Positions 1 to 8,769 of a stretch of DNA of 64,000 nt are shown in pieces. The translations under genes were made by a program, and so were the position numbers. The notes beneath the pieces were generated by a model. The model was not told the origin of the DNA, made no database searches, and saw only the letters and a program-made list of their open reading frames with translations. How positions within the stretch are numbered: the first letter of the stretch is position 1; the number at the start of each line of letters is the position of its first letter. The stretch spans positions 186,001-250,000 of the forward strand of contig NZ_JOEI01000002.1 in assembly GCF_000718095.1 (NCBI RefSeq), read 5' to 3'. Source of the stretch: Streptomyces scopuliridis RB72 (GTDB lineage: Bacteria > Actinomycetota > Actinomycetes > Streptomycetales > Streptomycetaceae).

Positions 1-538
1 GCTTCACGCCGACATGGGCGCCTATCCGGCTGGCACTGCCGTCCGCGCCGACCACGGCCCGCGCCAACACCGTCTCGCCGTCAGCGAGGACGACGGCGAC
101 CGTACGGCGGTCGGGCACGGCCGGGCCGTGCTGCTCGACGCGCGAGACGGTCACGCCGGTACGGAGCACCGCGCCGGCCTTCTGCGCGTGTTCCACCAGA
201 CTGGCGTCGAACTCCGGGCGGTTGATGAGCCCGAAGAGCATGCGCTTGGAGCGGCGGGTACGGGCGAGCTTGCCGTTCAGGGAGAAGGTCACCGCGTGCA
301 CCCGGTCCTGGAACGGCAACTCGAAGCCCGGGGGCAGTGAGTCGCGCGAGGGCCCGATGATCCCGCCCCCGCAGGTTTTGTAGCGGGGCAACTCGGCTTT
401 CTCCACCAGCAGCACCTGACGGCCCGCGACCGCCGCCGCGTATGCCGCGGAGGCTCCCGCCGGCCCTGCGCCGACCACGACGACATCCCACACCGGCTCG
501 TCGTGCTCGCTTCCGGCGTCTGCGTTCTCGCTGCTCAC
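1..538 (-). CDS. Geranylgeranyl reductase-family FAD-dependent oxidoreductase, partial
   Basis: The frame from a GTG at 538 runs leftward off the window edge, so only the first 179 or so codons are seen. About 20 residues in, it shows a dinucleotide-binding fingerprint, GAGPAGASAAY, followed by a strand ending in the acidic VEKAE. Next come RYKTCGGGI, typical of geranylgeranyl-reductase-like flavoproteins, and a later GADGS motif. These are the FAD-binding features of the FixC/GGR group, which reduce isoprenoid double bonds or act as flavin monooxygenases; the substrate cannot be told here. The C-terminal catalytic half is missing. The gene is divergent from the M20 peptidase. Confidence 0.8.
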   Translation of the reverse strand, partial: MSSENADAGSEHDEPVWDVVVVGAGPAGASAAYAAAVAGRQVLLVEKAELPRYKTCGGGIIGPSRDSLPPGFELPFQDRVHAVTFSLNGKLARTRRSKRMLFGLINRPEFDASLVEHAQKAGAVLRTGVTVSRVEQHGPAVPDRRTVAVVLADGETVLARAVVGADGSASRIGAHVGVK

Positions 539-687
539 GATGTGCTTCTGCTCCTGATCCGACCGGTGGCCCCTGCTGTCGAACGGCATCCTACGGCGCT
601 GGCTCGGTGAACCCGCTGTGGGAGGATCGGCAGTGACTTCGACGTACATCCGACTCAGACAACGTCGTACCCACCAGGAGCGTGCCC

Positions 688-2052
688 ATGACCGCGAATC
701 CGATCGCCGAGACCGTAGCGTCGCTGATGCCCCGTGCCCGTACGGAGCTCGCGGAGCTGGTGTCCTTCCGGTCGGTCGCGGATCCCGCGGTGTTCCCCAG
801 GAGCGAGTGCGAGGCCGCCGCCGGCTGGGTCGCCGACGCGTTGCGCGCCGAGGGGTTCCAGGATGTCGCGCTGCTCGACACCCCGGACGGCACGCAGTCC
901 GTCTACGGCCTGCTGACGGGTCCCGCGGGCGCGCCCACGGTGCTGCTGTACGCCCACTACGACGTGCAGCCGCCGCTGGACGAGGACGCCTGGGTGACGC
1001 CGCCCTTCGAGCTGACCGAGCGCGACGGCCGCTGGTACGGACGCGGGGCGGCCGACTGCAAGGGCGGCTTCCTGATGCATCTGCTCGCCCTGCGCGCCCT
1101 CAAGGCGAACGGCGGGGTGCCGGTGAACGTCAAGGTGATCGTGGAGGGTTCGGAGGAGCAGGGCACCGGCGGTCTCGAACGGTACGCGGAAGCCCACCCG
1201 GAGTTGCTGGCCGCGGACGCCGTCGTCGTCGGCGACACCGGCAACTTCAAGCTGGGCCTGCCGACGGTCACGGCCACGCTGCGCGGCATGACGATGGTCC
1301 GGGTCTCGGTCGACACGCTCGAAGGCAACCTGCACTCCGGCCAGTTCGGCGGAGCGGCGCCCGACGCGCTCGCCGCCCTCATCAAGGTGCTCGACTCGCT
1401 GCGCGCCGAGGACGGCTCCACCACCGTGGACGGGCTGGCCTCGGACGCCGTCTGGGACGGACTGCCCTACGGCGAGGCCGACTTCCGCAAGGACGCCAAG
1501 GTGCTCGACGGTGTCGGGCTGATCGGCGAGGGTACGGTCGCCGACCGGATCTGGGCCCGCCCGGCCGTCACCGTACTGGGCATCGACTGCCCGCCCGTGG
1601 TGGGCGCCACCCCGTCGATCCAGGCGAGCGCGCGGGCGACGGTCAGTCTGCGGGTGCCGCCGGGCCAGGACGCCGCCGAGGCGACCGAACTGCTCATCTC
1701 GCACATCGAGAAGCACACGCCGTGGGGTGCGCGGGTCGCGGTGGAACAGGTCGGCCAGGGCCAGCCGTTCCGCGCGGACACCTCCAGCCCCGCGTACACC
1801 GCGATGGCCGACGCGATGCGTGTGGCGTATCCCGGCCAGGAGATGCAGGCAGCGGGAATGGGCGGCTCCATTCCGCTGTGCAACACCCTGGCCGAGCTGT
1901 ATCCGCGGGCGGAGATCCTGCTGATCGGGCTGAGCGAGCCGGAGGCGCGGATCCACGCGGTGAACGAGAGCGTTTCTCCTGAGGAGCTGGAGCGTCTGTC
2001 GGTCTCCGAGGCCCTGTTCCTGGTCAACTACGCGCGGTCCAAGCAAGCTTGA
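688..2052 (+). CDS. M20 family dipeptidase
   Basis: This 454-residue protein is a cytosolic zinc dipeptidase of the M20/ArgE-DapE-CNDP-like group, which cleaves dipeptides or amide-linked amino acids. The metal-site motifs are in order: LLYAHYDVQP (His90, Asp92), GRGAADCKGG (bridging Asp123) and EGSEEQGT (catalytic/metal Glu156-Glu157). A later GGSIPLC segment lies in the C-terminal catalytic half, and the dimerisation lid domain occupies roughly residues 200-320. The ATG at 688 is preferred over the in-frame GTG at 682 because AGGAG at 676-680 is then correctly spaced. It is transcribed alone, divergent from the FAD oxidoreductase. The precise substrate is unknown. Confidence 0.9.
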   Translation: MTANPIAETVASLMPRARTELAELVSFRSVADPAVFPRSECEAAAGWVADALRAEGFQDVALLDTPDGTQSVYGLLTGPAGAPTVLLYAHYDVQPPLDEDAWVTPPFELTERDGRWYGRGAADCKGGFLMHLLALRALKANGGVPVNVKVIVEGSEEQGTGGLERYAEAHPELLAADAVVVGDTGNFKLGLPTVTATLRGMTMVRVSVDTLEGNLHSGQFGGAAPDALAALIKVLDSLRAEDGSTTVDGLASDAVWDGLPYGEADFRKDAKVLDGVGLIGEGTVADRIWARPAVTVLGIDCPPVVGATPSIQASARATVSLRVPPGQDAAEATELLISHIEKHTPWGARVAVEQVGQGQPFRADTSSPAYTAMADAMRVAYPGQEMQAAGMGGSIPLCNTLAELYPRAEILLIGLSEPEARIHAVNESVSPEELERLSVSEALFLVNYARSKQA

Positions 2053-2100
2053 GAAGGCTTGCAGGGGCCCGCGGCGGACCTGAGGCTCGTGGGAGCGCCG

Positions 2101-3147
2101 TCAGCCCACGGGGATCCCGTCCTCCAGGTTGAGTACGGTCCCGCGCTCCCTGGCCCGCAGGGCCCAGCGCAGCCGTGCGTAACGGCCGGGCGGCAGCAGC
2201 CGCCCGGCCTCCTCCTCGCCGACGAAGCGCCAGCCCCGCAGTTCGGGCCCCGGCAGCAGCAGTTGTCCGGCGAGGCGGGCGGGGAGCAGACCGCCGTCGA
2301 AGAGCAGCCGCAGTCCGCCGTACCCCGGCGGCCTCGGTGGTTCCCAGTCGACGACCAGCAGTCCGGGCACATCGGTGAGTTCGATGCCTATCTCCTCGGC
2401 GACCTCACGTATCCCGGCGCGGGCGGGCGCCTCACCGGCCTCCACCACCCCGCCGGGAAACTCCCAGCCGGGCTTGTAGGTGGGATCGACGAGGAGGACC
2501 CGGTCCTGCTCGTCGAAGAGCAGGACGCCCGCAGCGACGGTCTCGGCGGTCGGCTCGGGCGTCTGCACGATCTCGCAGACGCCCGCCGTGCCGGTGCGTA
2601 CCGCCTCGGCGAGACAGACGGCGGTCTCGCGCGCCGTGAGACCGGTGTTGTCGATCACGAGGGCGTCGCCGGTGAGCCAGCCGAGCGCCGCGCGGTACGG
2701 CTCGATGTACGCGTCGCCGCCGCGCCGGCCGTGCTCGCCCACCCCATGCCCGGCCGGGTCGTCCGCACGGGCCTCACGTGCCGCGATCCGTCCACGCAGG
2801 ATCGTTTCATCTGTTGTCAGCAGCACGTGCCGTACGGGGATACGACGCGAGGCGAGCCCGCCGAAGATCTCGTCCCGGTACTCCTGGCGCAGCAGCGTCA
2901 TCGGCACGACGAGCGCACCGCCCACCTCGGCCAGCAGGGCCGCCGCCGTGTCGACCACCAGACGCCGCCAGATCGGCAGGTCCTGGAAGTCGGTCACCTC
3001 GGCGAGCCGCTTCTGCGGCAGAAGCTCCGCCAGCGTCCCGCCGATCAGGTCGGGTTCGTACAAGGTGCAGTTCGGGATCAGGTCGACCAGTTCGCGTGCG
3101 GTGCTGGACTTGCCCGCTCCGAACGCACCGTTGATCCAGACGATCAC
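2101..3147 (-). CDS. TmrB-like P-loop NTPase fused to NUDIX hydrolase
   Basis: One 348-residue chain carries two enzymes. Residues 1-185 begin VIVWINGAFGAGKSST, with a P-loop at 7-15, and continue with the FQDLPIWRRLV and ALVVPMTL segments seen in TmrB-like (tunicamycin-resistance-type) ATP-binding proteins. Residues 200-348 are a NUDIX domain with a perfect box at 232-254 (GGVVEAGE...REVAEEIGI), the Mg-dependent pyrophosphohydrolase signature. A GTG start at 3147 follows a GAGGGGG ribosome site. Family knowledge suggests a small-molecule or nucleotide kinase activity coupled to nucleotide-sugar or (d)NTP hydrolysis. The actual substrates are not evident. There is no operon partner. Confidence 0.85.
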   Translation of the reverse strand: MIVWINGAFGAGKSSTARELVDLIPNCTLYEPDLIGGTLAELLPQKRLAEVTDFQDLPIWRRLVVDTAAALLAEVGGALVVPMTLLRQEYRDEIFGGLASRRIPVRHVLLTTDETILRGRIAAREARADDPAGHGVGEHGRRGGDAYIEPYRAALGWLTGDALVIDNTGLTARETAVCLAEAVRTGTAGVCEIVQTPEPTAETVAAGVLLFDEQDRVLLVDPTYKPGWEFPGGVVEAGEAPARAGIREVAEEIGIELTDVPGLLVVDWEPPRPPGYGGLRLLFDGGLLPARLAGQLLLPGPELRGWRFVGEEEAGRLLPPGRYARLRWALRARERGTVLNLEDGIPVG

Positions 3148-3378
3148 GGTTCCCCCTCTTCCGTAGCCCTCAGTGGACTGCCCGCAACAACCTGCCCCGG
3201 AAACCCCCGGGCAGACCGGGGAGCCCGCACCGGCCGACGGGTCGTGTCCGAGCTGTGTCCGGATCGAGGTCGTCCCGAGGCCCCGCTGGCGTCTCCTGTA
3301 CGGACCGATGTCCCCGCCGGGCCGTAACACAACCCCGGGGAACCTCGTTGAAAGCTCCACAGGGCAAGGGGGTAACCA

Positions 3379-3567
3379 ATGCGCCGGACGGTGCTGGAGA
3401 AATTTCCCGCGGGAGGACCGCGCGGCAGCTGGCCCGCGGAGGAGTTCGCGCGGGCGCGGCGGGACGAGGGCACACCGGCCGAGGTCGTGATGGATCTCGA
3501 CTCGGACGTGTTCCTCGTCGTCGTACCGCAACAGGCGACCGACTCGGGCTCCTGCGGCGCCAAGTGA
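3379..3567 (+). CDS. Small conserved-looking hypothetical protein (62 aa)
   Basis: A 62-codon frame with an ATG after AAGGGGGTAACC. The product begins MRRTVLEKFPAGGP, is charged in the middle (an ARARRDEG stretch) and ends with a hydrophobic strand FLVVVP followed by a short polar tail containing one Cys. It has no signal peptide or membrane helix. A good ribosome site and proper isolation between genes argue for a real gene. I believe similar short ORFs occur in Streptomyces but cannot assign a function. Confidence 0.6.
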   Translation: MRRTVLEKFPAGGPRGSWPAEEFARARRDEGTPAEVVMDLDSDVFLVVVPQQATDSGSCGAK

Positions 3568-3590
3568 CGCGTAAGCCCCGGAGAGCGGAC

Positions 3591-4004
3591 ATGACCGGAC
3601 CAACGACCGCGCCCGCCCCGCCTCCGAACTCCCCGCCCCCGCGCGCCCGGCGGTCCGCGCTGACACTCGCGCTCGCGGGCCTCGCCGTGTCGCTGAGCGC
3701 CACCCCGGCGGCGGCCGACAGCAGTGCCTGCACCCATCACTTCTCGGGACCGCAGATCTGTATCAGGCTGGAGGGGCAGGGCGGCCGGAACGCGGTCACC
3801 GGGATCTGGACCAACCCGCCGAGGCACGTCACCTCCCGCGCGGTGTCCCTGTACCGGAACGGACAGCTCATCGATACGGCGACGGCCACCCGCTCCGGCA
3901 AGGCGCTGACCCACAGCTGGCCGGCCGAGGACGCGGGCACCGACACCGAGTTGTGTGTGAAGTTCCGGGGCAGTCAGCGCATGGCCTGCCAGACGACTCG
4001 CTGA
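3591..4004 (+). CDS. Secreted hypothetical protein (137 aa)
   Basis: The ATG at 3591 has GGAGAG upstream. The N-terminus is Pro-rich, then RRSALTLALAGLAVSLS and an ATPAAA-D cleavage region form a Sec signal peptide (residues about 21-45). The mature part is about 90 residues with four cysteines (CTHHFSGPQIC, ELCVKF, MAC), which could form two disulfides. It includes a strand-rich region SLYRNGQLIDTATATR that resembles an immunoglobulin-like sandwich. Nothing identifies a ligand or enzymatic role. It follows the 62-aa gene by 23 bp and may be co-transcribed with it. Confidence 0.7.
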   Translation: MTGPTTAPAPPPNSPPPRARRSALTLALAGLAVSLSATPAAADSSACTHHFSGPQICIRLEGQGGRNAVTGIWTNPPRHVTSRAVSLYRNGQLIDTATATRSGKALTHSWPAEDAGTDTELCVKFRGSQRMACQTTR

Positions 4005-4028
4005 GTCCTCGGCGCGAGGGGCCGGCGC

Positions 4029-4991
4029 TCAGCCGCTGACCGCGGCTGCCGTTCCGTCCCGTCCGCCGAGCGCCGCCGCGGCAGCCGCCGCGCCGACGAG
4101 GCCCGCGTCCCGCCCGGTCAGCGCCGGGGCGATCTTGATGCCCTGGACGAAGGAGAGCGAGGCGTAGTCCTGGAGCGAGCGGCGCAGCGGTGCGAAGAGC
4201 ACCTCGCCCGCGTTCGCCACTCCGCCTCCGATGACCGCGATACGGATCTCGACCAGTGTGGCGGTCGCGGCGATCCCGGCGGCCAGCGCCTGGGCGGCCC
4301 GCTCGAAGGAGGCGATCGCGACCGGATCGCCGGCCCGCGCCGCGGCGGCCACCGCGGCGGCGGAGGTGTCACCGTCGGGTCCCGGCCGCCAGCCGCCCTC
4401 CAGCGCCCTGCGGGCGATATTGGGGCCGCTGGCGATACGTTCCACACAGCCGCGGGCGCCGCACGGGCAGAGATCGCCGTCCAGGTCCACACTGATGTGG
4501 CCGATGTGACCGGCGTTGCCGGTGGGACCGGGGTGGAGCTTCCCGTTCAGGACAAGGCCACCACCGACCCCCGTGGAGACCACCATGCACAGCGCGTTGT
4601 CATAGCCGCGGGCGGCGCCCTGCCAGTGTTCCGCGGCGGTGATGGCGACGCCGTCGCCGACGAGCGTCACCGGCAGCCCGCCGGTAGCCGCCCGTACCCG
4701 CTCCACCAGTGGAAAGCCGCGCCAGCCCGCGACGTTGACCGGGCTGACCGTGCCGGCCGAGGCGTCCACGGGGCCCGCGCTGCCGATACCGATCGCCGTG
4801 GCCGACGCCCAGAGCGGGGACGCGGACACCTCGGCGAGGACCGCCTCGACGGCGCGCATGACCGTCTCGCCGTCCTCCCGCGCGGGTGTGGGCCGTTGTG
4901 CCCGTACGAGGATGCTGCCGTTGCCGTCCACCAGCGCGCCGGCGATCTTGGTGCCGCCGATGTCGAGGGAGGCAACGGGGTCGGTATGCAT
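4029..4991 (-). CDS. ROK family sugar kinase (glucokinase-like)
   Basis: A 320-residue ROK kinase that would phosphorylate a hexose or amino sugar with ATP in the cytosol. The N-terminal phosphate motif is SLDIGGTKIAGALVD. The catalytic region is VGDGVAITAAEHW, with the Asp kept. The zinc site GHISVDLDGDLCPCGARGC is complete (CPCGxxGC), as in true ROK kinases and unlike the ROK-like protein at 19955. The ATG at 4991 sits about 10 bp after GGGAGA. It is divergent from a LacI regulator, and a perfect palindrome lies between them, suggesting joint sugar control. Glucose is possible, but the sugar cannot be read from the sequence. Confidence 0.88.
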   Translation of the reverse strand: MHTDPVASLDIGGTKIAGALVDGNGSILVRAQRPTPAREDGETVMRAVEAVLAEVSASPLWASATAIGIGSAGPVDASAGTVSPVNVAGWRGFPLVERVRAATGGLPVTLVGDGVAITAAEHWQGAARGYDNALCMVVSTGVGGGLVLNGKLHPGPTGNAGHIGHISVDLDGDLCPCGARGCVERIASGPNIARRALEGGWRPGPDGDTSAAAVAAAARAGDPVAIASFERAAQALAAGIAATATLVEIRIAVIGGGVANAGEVLFAPLRRSLQDYASLSFVQGIKIAPALTGRDAGLVGAAAAAAALGGRDGTAAAVSG

Positions 4992-5079
4992 CGGTGTGGG
5001 ATCTCCCGGCGATGAGGTGTCCCCGCGTATACCGGGGACGGACGGAACAGCGGCTTCGATGAACAGTCTCCATTCCCCT

Positions 5080-5091
5080 GACAACGTTGTC
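5080..5091. promoter_or_regulatory. Perfect palindrome GACAACGTTGTC, probable LacI operator
   Basis: A 12-bp perfect palindrome with the central CG step typical of LacI/GalR operators. It lies in the 203-bp gap between the ROK kinase and the divergent LacI gene, 89 bp upstream of the kinase start and 104 bp upstream of the regulator start. It is the natural site for autoregulation and kinase control. Confidence 0.6.
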
Positions 5092-5194
5092 CAGGGCCTA
5101 TGCTCGACGCCACGGCCGTGGCAGGCAAACCCACGGCAAAGGACCGGCGAATGAACGCCGAAACACTGACGCAACGACGACAGGACAGCGCACT

Positions 5195-6238
5195 GTGGCC
5201 GACAACACCCGCCGCCCCGAGCCCCGTTACGGCAACAGGCCCACGATGAAGGATGTGGCCGCACGTGCCGGAGTAGGACTCAAGACGGTCTCCCGGGTGG
5301 TCAACGGGGAGCCGGGTGTCACACCTGACACCGAGCGCCGGGTCCAGGAGTCCATCGACGCGCTGGGCTTCCGCCGCAACGACTCGGCGCGGGTGCTGCG
5401 CAAGGGCCGTACCGCCAGCATCGGCCTGGTCCTGGAGGACCTCGCCGACCCCTTCTACGGGCCGCTGAACCGCGCCGTGGAGGAGGTCGCCCGTGCCCAT
5501 GGCGCGCTGCTGATCAACGGATCGAGCGCCGAGGACCCGGACCGCGAGCAGGAATTGGTGCTCGCCCTCTGCGCGCGCCGGGTCGACGGGCTGATCGTGA
5601 TCCCCGCCGGGCACGACCACCGCTATCTGGAGCCGGAGATCAAGGCCGGGGTGGCGACGGTCTTCGTGGACCGGCCGGCCGGCCGGATCGACGCGGACGC
5701 CGTGCTCTCCGACAGCTTCGGCGGCGCCCGCTCCGGGGTCGCCCATCTGATCGCGCACGGTCATCGCAGGATCGGCTTCATCGGCGACCAGCCCCGGATC
5801 CACACGGCGAGCGAACGGCTGCGCGGCTATCGGACGGCGATGGCGGACGCGGGGCTCGCGATACACGACGACTGGGTCTCGCTCGGCACGACCGCGCCGA
5901 AGCGGGTACAGGACGCCGTCGTCGCCATGCTCGCGGGGCCCGAGCCCGTCACCGCGATCTTCACGGGCAACAACCGCGTGACGGTGACGGTGGTACGGGT
6001 ACTGGCCGCGCACGACCGGCCGGTCGCCCTCGTCGGTTTCGACGACATCGAACTCGCCGATCTGCTGGACCCGGGCGTCACGGTCATCGCGCAGGACGCG
6101 GCGACCCTGGGCCGTACGGCGGCGGAGCGGCTCTTTCACCGGCTCGACGGGGCGGCCGACGCGCCGTCACAGGTGGTGCTGCCGACGCGGCTGATCGCCC
6201 GCGGCTCGGGAGAGATCCCGCCACCGGCGGAGGGGTAG
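5195..6238 (+). CDS. LacI family transcriptional regulator
   Basis: A 347-residue LacI/GalR repressor. The HTH and hinge helix occupy about residues 15-70 (TMKDVAARAGVGLKTVSRVV followed by NGEPG), and the periplasmic-binding-protein-like effector domain covers residues 75-347 (IGLVLEDLADPFYGPL, GFDDIELADLL). The frame is open further upstream, but GTG at 5195 with AGGAC nearby gives the usual N-terminus. The effector is probably a sugar, given the divergent ROK kinase and shared palindrome. No transporter is linked, so the regulated uptake system, if any, is elsewhere. Confidence 0.88.
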   Translation: MADNTRRPEPRYGNRPTMKDVAARAGVGLKTVSRVVNGEPGVTPDTERRVQESIDALGFRRNDSARVLRKGRTASIGLVLEDLADPFYGPLNRAVEEVARAHGALLINGSSAEDPDREQELVLALCARRVDGLIVIPAGHDHRYLEPEIKAGVATVFVDRPAGRIDADAVLSDSFGGARSGVAHLIAHGHRRIGFIGDQPRIHTASERLRGYRTAMADAGLAIHDDWVSLGTTAPKRVQDAVVAMLAGPEPVTAIFTGNNRVTVTVVRVLAAHDRPVALVGFDDIELADLLDPGVTVIAQDAATLGRTAAERLFHRLDGAADAPSQVVLPTRLIARGSGEIPPPAEG

Positions 6239-6311
6239 CCCGCAGGTCGGCAAACCGGCCCGCGGGTCGGCGGTCCGGCCCGCGGGCTCGGGAGCGGCGA
6301 CGACCGCCCGG

Positions 6312-7610
6312 CTACAGGGCGGTCACCGTCAGGTCCGCGCGGCGCGGGATCGCGAAGCTCTCCAGATCGGCGCGGGCCAGACCGGTGAGACCGGTGACCT
6401 CGTCGGCGTCGAGAGCGCCGCAGTCGAGCCCGCGCAGCAGATAGCCGCTGAGCGCCTTGGCGGTGGCGGGTTCGTCCATCACATCGCCGCCCGCCTTGGC
6501 GACATAGGCGGCCAGCCGGGCGGCGGCCGGCTCCAGACCCTCGCGGTAGAAGGCGTATACGGCGGCGTAGCGGGTCGGCAAATGGCCCGGGTGCATGTCC
6601 CAGCCCTGGTAGTAGGCGCGGGCGAGCGCGCGCCGGGTGAGGCCGTAGTGCAGCTTCCACGCCTCGTGCACCTGCGCGGTGGGCCCGACCGGCAGCACGT
6701 TCGTGGAGCCGTCGCAGACCCGTACGCCCGTGCCGGCGGCGGCGACCTGCATGACGGCCTTGGCGTGGTCGGCGGCCGGGTGGTCGCTCGACTGGTACGC
6801 GGCGCTGACCCCGACGCAGGCGCTGTAGTCGAAGGTGCCGTAGTGCAGCCCGGTGGCCCGGCCGTCGGCCGCGTCGATCATCCGGGCCACGGTGGCGGTG
6901 CCGTCCGCGGCGAGGATCGACTGACTGGTCTCGATCTGGATCTCGAAGCCGATCCGGCCCGGCTCCAGGCCGCGCGCCTTCTCGAACTCCCCGGCCAGCC
7001 GCGCCATCGCGGCGACCTGCTCGGCGTAGGTGACCTTGGGGAGCGTCAGAACCAGCCCCTCGGGCAGGCCGCCCGCCTCCATCAGTCCGCTCAGGAAGAT
7101 GTCCAGGGTCCTGATCGCCCGGTCGCGCACGGCGGCTTCCAGGCACTTCATCCGGATGCCCATGTACGGGGCGGCGGTGCCGTTCCCGTACGCCTCGTGG
7201 ACGAGCCGGGCGGCGCGGGCGGCGTCCTCGTCCTCCTCGTGGCCGGAGCGGGGGCCGTAGCCGTCCTCGAAGTCGATGCGCAGGTCTTCGACGGGCTCGC
7301 GGCTCAGCTTGTCCCGTACGCGCTCGTACACCGGTCCGGCCAATTCGTCGGAGAGACCGAGCACCCGCGCCAACGAGGCAGCGTCCGGGGCGTGTTCGTC
7401 GAGGGCGGCGAGCGCCTGGCCGCCCCAGGAGCGGATGGTATCCGCGGCGAAGGCATCGCCGGGTACGTAGACGGTGTGGACGGGCTGGCGGGTGCCCGGG
7501 TCGCCGGGGTAGCGGCGGGCCAGTTCCGCGTCGACCGACGCGAGGGAGGCACCGACGGCCGCGCCGACCGCGTCCGGGAGACTCGTGGCCACCTTCTCCT
7601 GCTGCCCCAT
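6312..7610 (-). CDS. DUF6986 family aldolase-like protein
   Basis: A 432-residue cytosolic protein that I recognise as the DUF6986 group, distantly related to the malate synthase/HpcH-HpaI aldolase fold. Supporting segments are LRIDFEDGYGPR (acidic metal-type site), RIGFEIQIETSQSIL and TGLHYGTFDYSA, in the order seen in CitE/HpcH-like barrels. ATG 7610 has a strong GGAGG 8 bp upstream. In streptomycetes I associate this family with purine/allantoin or glyoxylate metabolism, but that is memory, not sequence evidence. An imperfect palindrome upstream could be an IclR-type site. Transcribed alone, ahead of the etfBA terminator. Confidence 0.8.
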   Translation of the reverse strand: MGQQEKVATSLPDAVGAAVGASLASVDAELARRYPGDPGTRQPVHTVYVPGDAFAADTIRSWGGQALAALDEHAPDAASLARVLGLSDELAGPVYERVRDKLSREPVEDLRIDFEDGYGPRSGHEEDEDAARAARLVHEAYGNGTAAPYMGIRMKCLEAAVRDRAIRTLDIFLSGLMEAGGLPEGLVLTLPKVTYAEQVAAMARLAGEFEKARGLEPGRIGFEIQIETSQSILAADGTATVARMIDAADGRATGLHYGTFDYSACVGVSAAYQSSDHPAADHAKAVMQVAAAGTGVRVCDGSTNVLPVGPTAQVHEAWKLHYGLTRRALARAYYQGWDMHPGHLPTRYAAVYAFYREGLEPAAARLAAYVAKAGGDVMDEPATAKALSGYLLRGLDCGALDADEVTGLTGLARADLESFAIPRRADLTVTAL

Positions 7611-7627
7611 TCCCACACCCTCCAATT

Positions 7628-7642
7628 TTCCGCTCTGTGGAA
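7628..7642. promoter_or_regulatory. Imperfect palindrome TTCCGCTCTGTGGAA upstream of DUF6986 gene
   Basis: A TTCC...GGAA symmetric element 18 bp upstream of the DUF6986 start codon, with 5 of 7 half-site positions matching. Its layout resembles IclR-family operators. It overlaps the expected promoter, so binding would repress. The regulator is unknown; the IclR gene at 17021 is one candidate. Confidence 0.35.
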
Positions 7643-7696
7643 TCAACAATCCGTTGAATGAAGTTAATCGGCAGGCTCGCGCCACGTCAACGACGC

Positions 7697-7729
7697 GGGG
7701 CCACGCGGTGAGGATCACCACGCGGCCCC
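7697..7729. terminator. Stem-loop terminator downstream of etfBA
   Basis: GGGGCCACGCGGTGA and TCACCACGCGGCCCC flank a 3-nt loop, pairing at 13 of 15 positions. It sits 22 bp after the etfA stop on the minus strand and separates the etf transcript from the DUF6986 promoter. Confidence 0.6.
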
Positions 7730-7751
7730 GGGTCCGTACAGCGTCGGCGGA

Positions 7752-8714
7752 TCAGCCCTTGCGGACCTTGATCTCGTCGGTGAGCTGCGGGACGACTTCG
7801 AAGAGGTCGCCGACGACGCCGTAGTCGACGAGGTCGAAGATCGGCGCCTCGGCGTCCTTGTTGATCGCCACGATGGTCTTGGAGGTCTGCATGCCGGCGC
7901 GGTGCTGGATGGCGCCCGAGATGCCCGAGGCGATGTACAGCTGCGGGGAGACGGACTTGCCGGTCTGGCCGACCTGGCTGGAGTGCGGGTACCAGCCGGC
8001 GTCGACGGCGGCGCGGGAGGCGCCGACGGCCGCGCCGAGGGAGTCGGCGAGCGCCTCGATGACCGCGAAGTTCTCGGCGCCGTTGACGCCGCGGCCGCCG
8101 GAGACCACGATCGCGGCCTCGGTCAGCTCCGGGCGCCCCGTCGACTCACGCGGGGTACGCGAGACGATCTTCGTACCCGTGGCCTTCTCGGAGAAGGAGA
8201 CCGTCAGCGCCTCGACGGCACCCGCGGCCGGAGCGGCCTCGACCGGGGCCGAGTTGGGCTTGACGGTGATGACGGGGGCGCCCTTGGAGACACGGGTCCT
8301 GGTGCTGAACGCGGCGGCGAACACCGACTGCGTCGCGACCGGTCCCTGGTCACCGGCTTCCAGGTCGACGGCGTCGGTGATGATCCCGGAGCCGATACGG
8401 ACCGCGAGGCGCGCGGCGATCTCCTTCGCCTCGGCGGAGGACGGGAGCAGGACGGCAGCGGGCGAGATCGCCTCGTAGGCGGCCTGGAGGGCGTCGACCT
8501 TCGGGACGACAAGGTAGTCGCCGAACTCTGCGGCGTCGGCGGTGAGCACCTTCACCGCGCCGTGCTCCGCGAGCGCGGGGGCGGTGTTCTCGGCGCCGGG
8601 GCCGAGCGCGACGGCGACGGGCTCGCCGAGCCGGCGGGCCAGCGTCAGCAGTTCCAGGGTGGGCTTGCGGACGGCACCGTCCACGTGGTCGACATAGACG
8701 AGAACTTCAGCCAT
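7752..8714 (-). CDS. etfA: Electron transfer flavoprotein alpha subunit
   Basis: A 320-residue FixB/EtfA protein that carries FAD and passes electrons from acyl-CoA dehydrogenases to the respiratory chain, as a heterodimer with EtfB. The N-terminus [19 protein letters not shown] is the degenerate AMP-binding-like domain. The C-terminal FAD domain shows [33 protein letters not shown] and [17 protein letters not shown], the signature region that holds FAD. ATG 8714 is used. It follows etfB by 55 bp on the same strand, forming the usual etfBA operon, and a terminator follows. Confidence 0.97.
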   Translation of the reverse strand: MAEVLVYVDHVDGAVRKPTLELLTLARRLGEPVAVALGPGAENTAPALAEHGAVKVLTADAAEFGDYLVVPKVDALQAAYEAISPAAVLLPSSAEAKEIAARLAVRIGSGIITDAVDLEAGDQGPVATQSVFAAAFSTRTRVSKGAPVITVKPNSAPVEAAPAAGAVEALTVSFSEKATGTKIVSRTPRESTGRPELTEAAIVVSGGRGVNGAENFAVIEALADSLGAAVGASRAAVDAGWYPHSSQVGQTGKSVSPQLYIASGISGAIQHRAGMQTSKTIVAINKDAEAPIFDLVDYGVVGDLFEVVPQLTDEIKVRKG

Positions 8715-8769
8715 GGGACTTCTTCTCTCCTGCTTGCGAAAGATGAGGGGGACGGTCGGCGAGTGGGGC

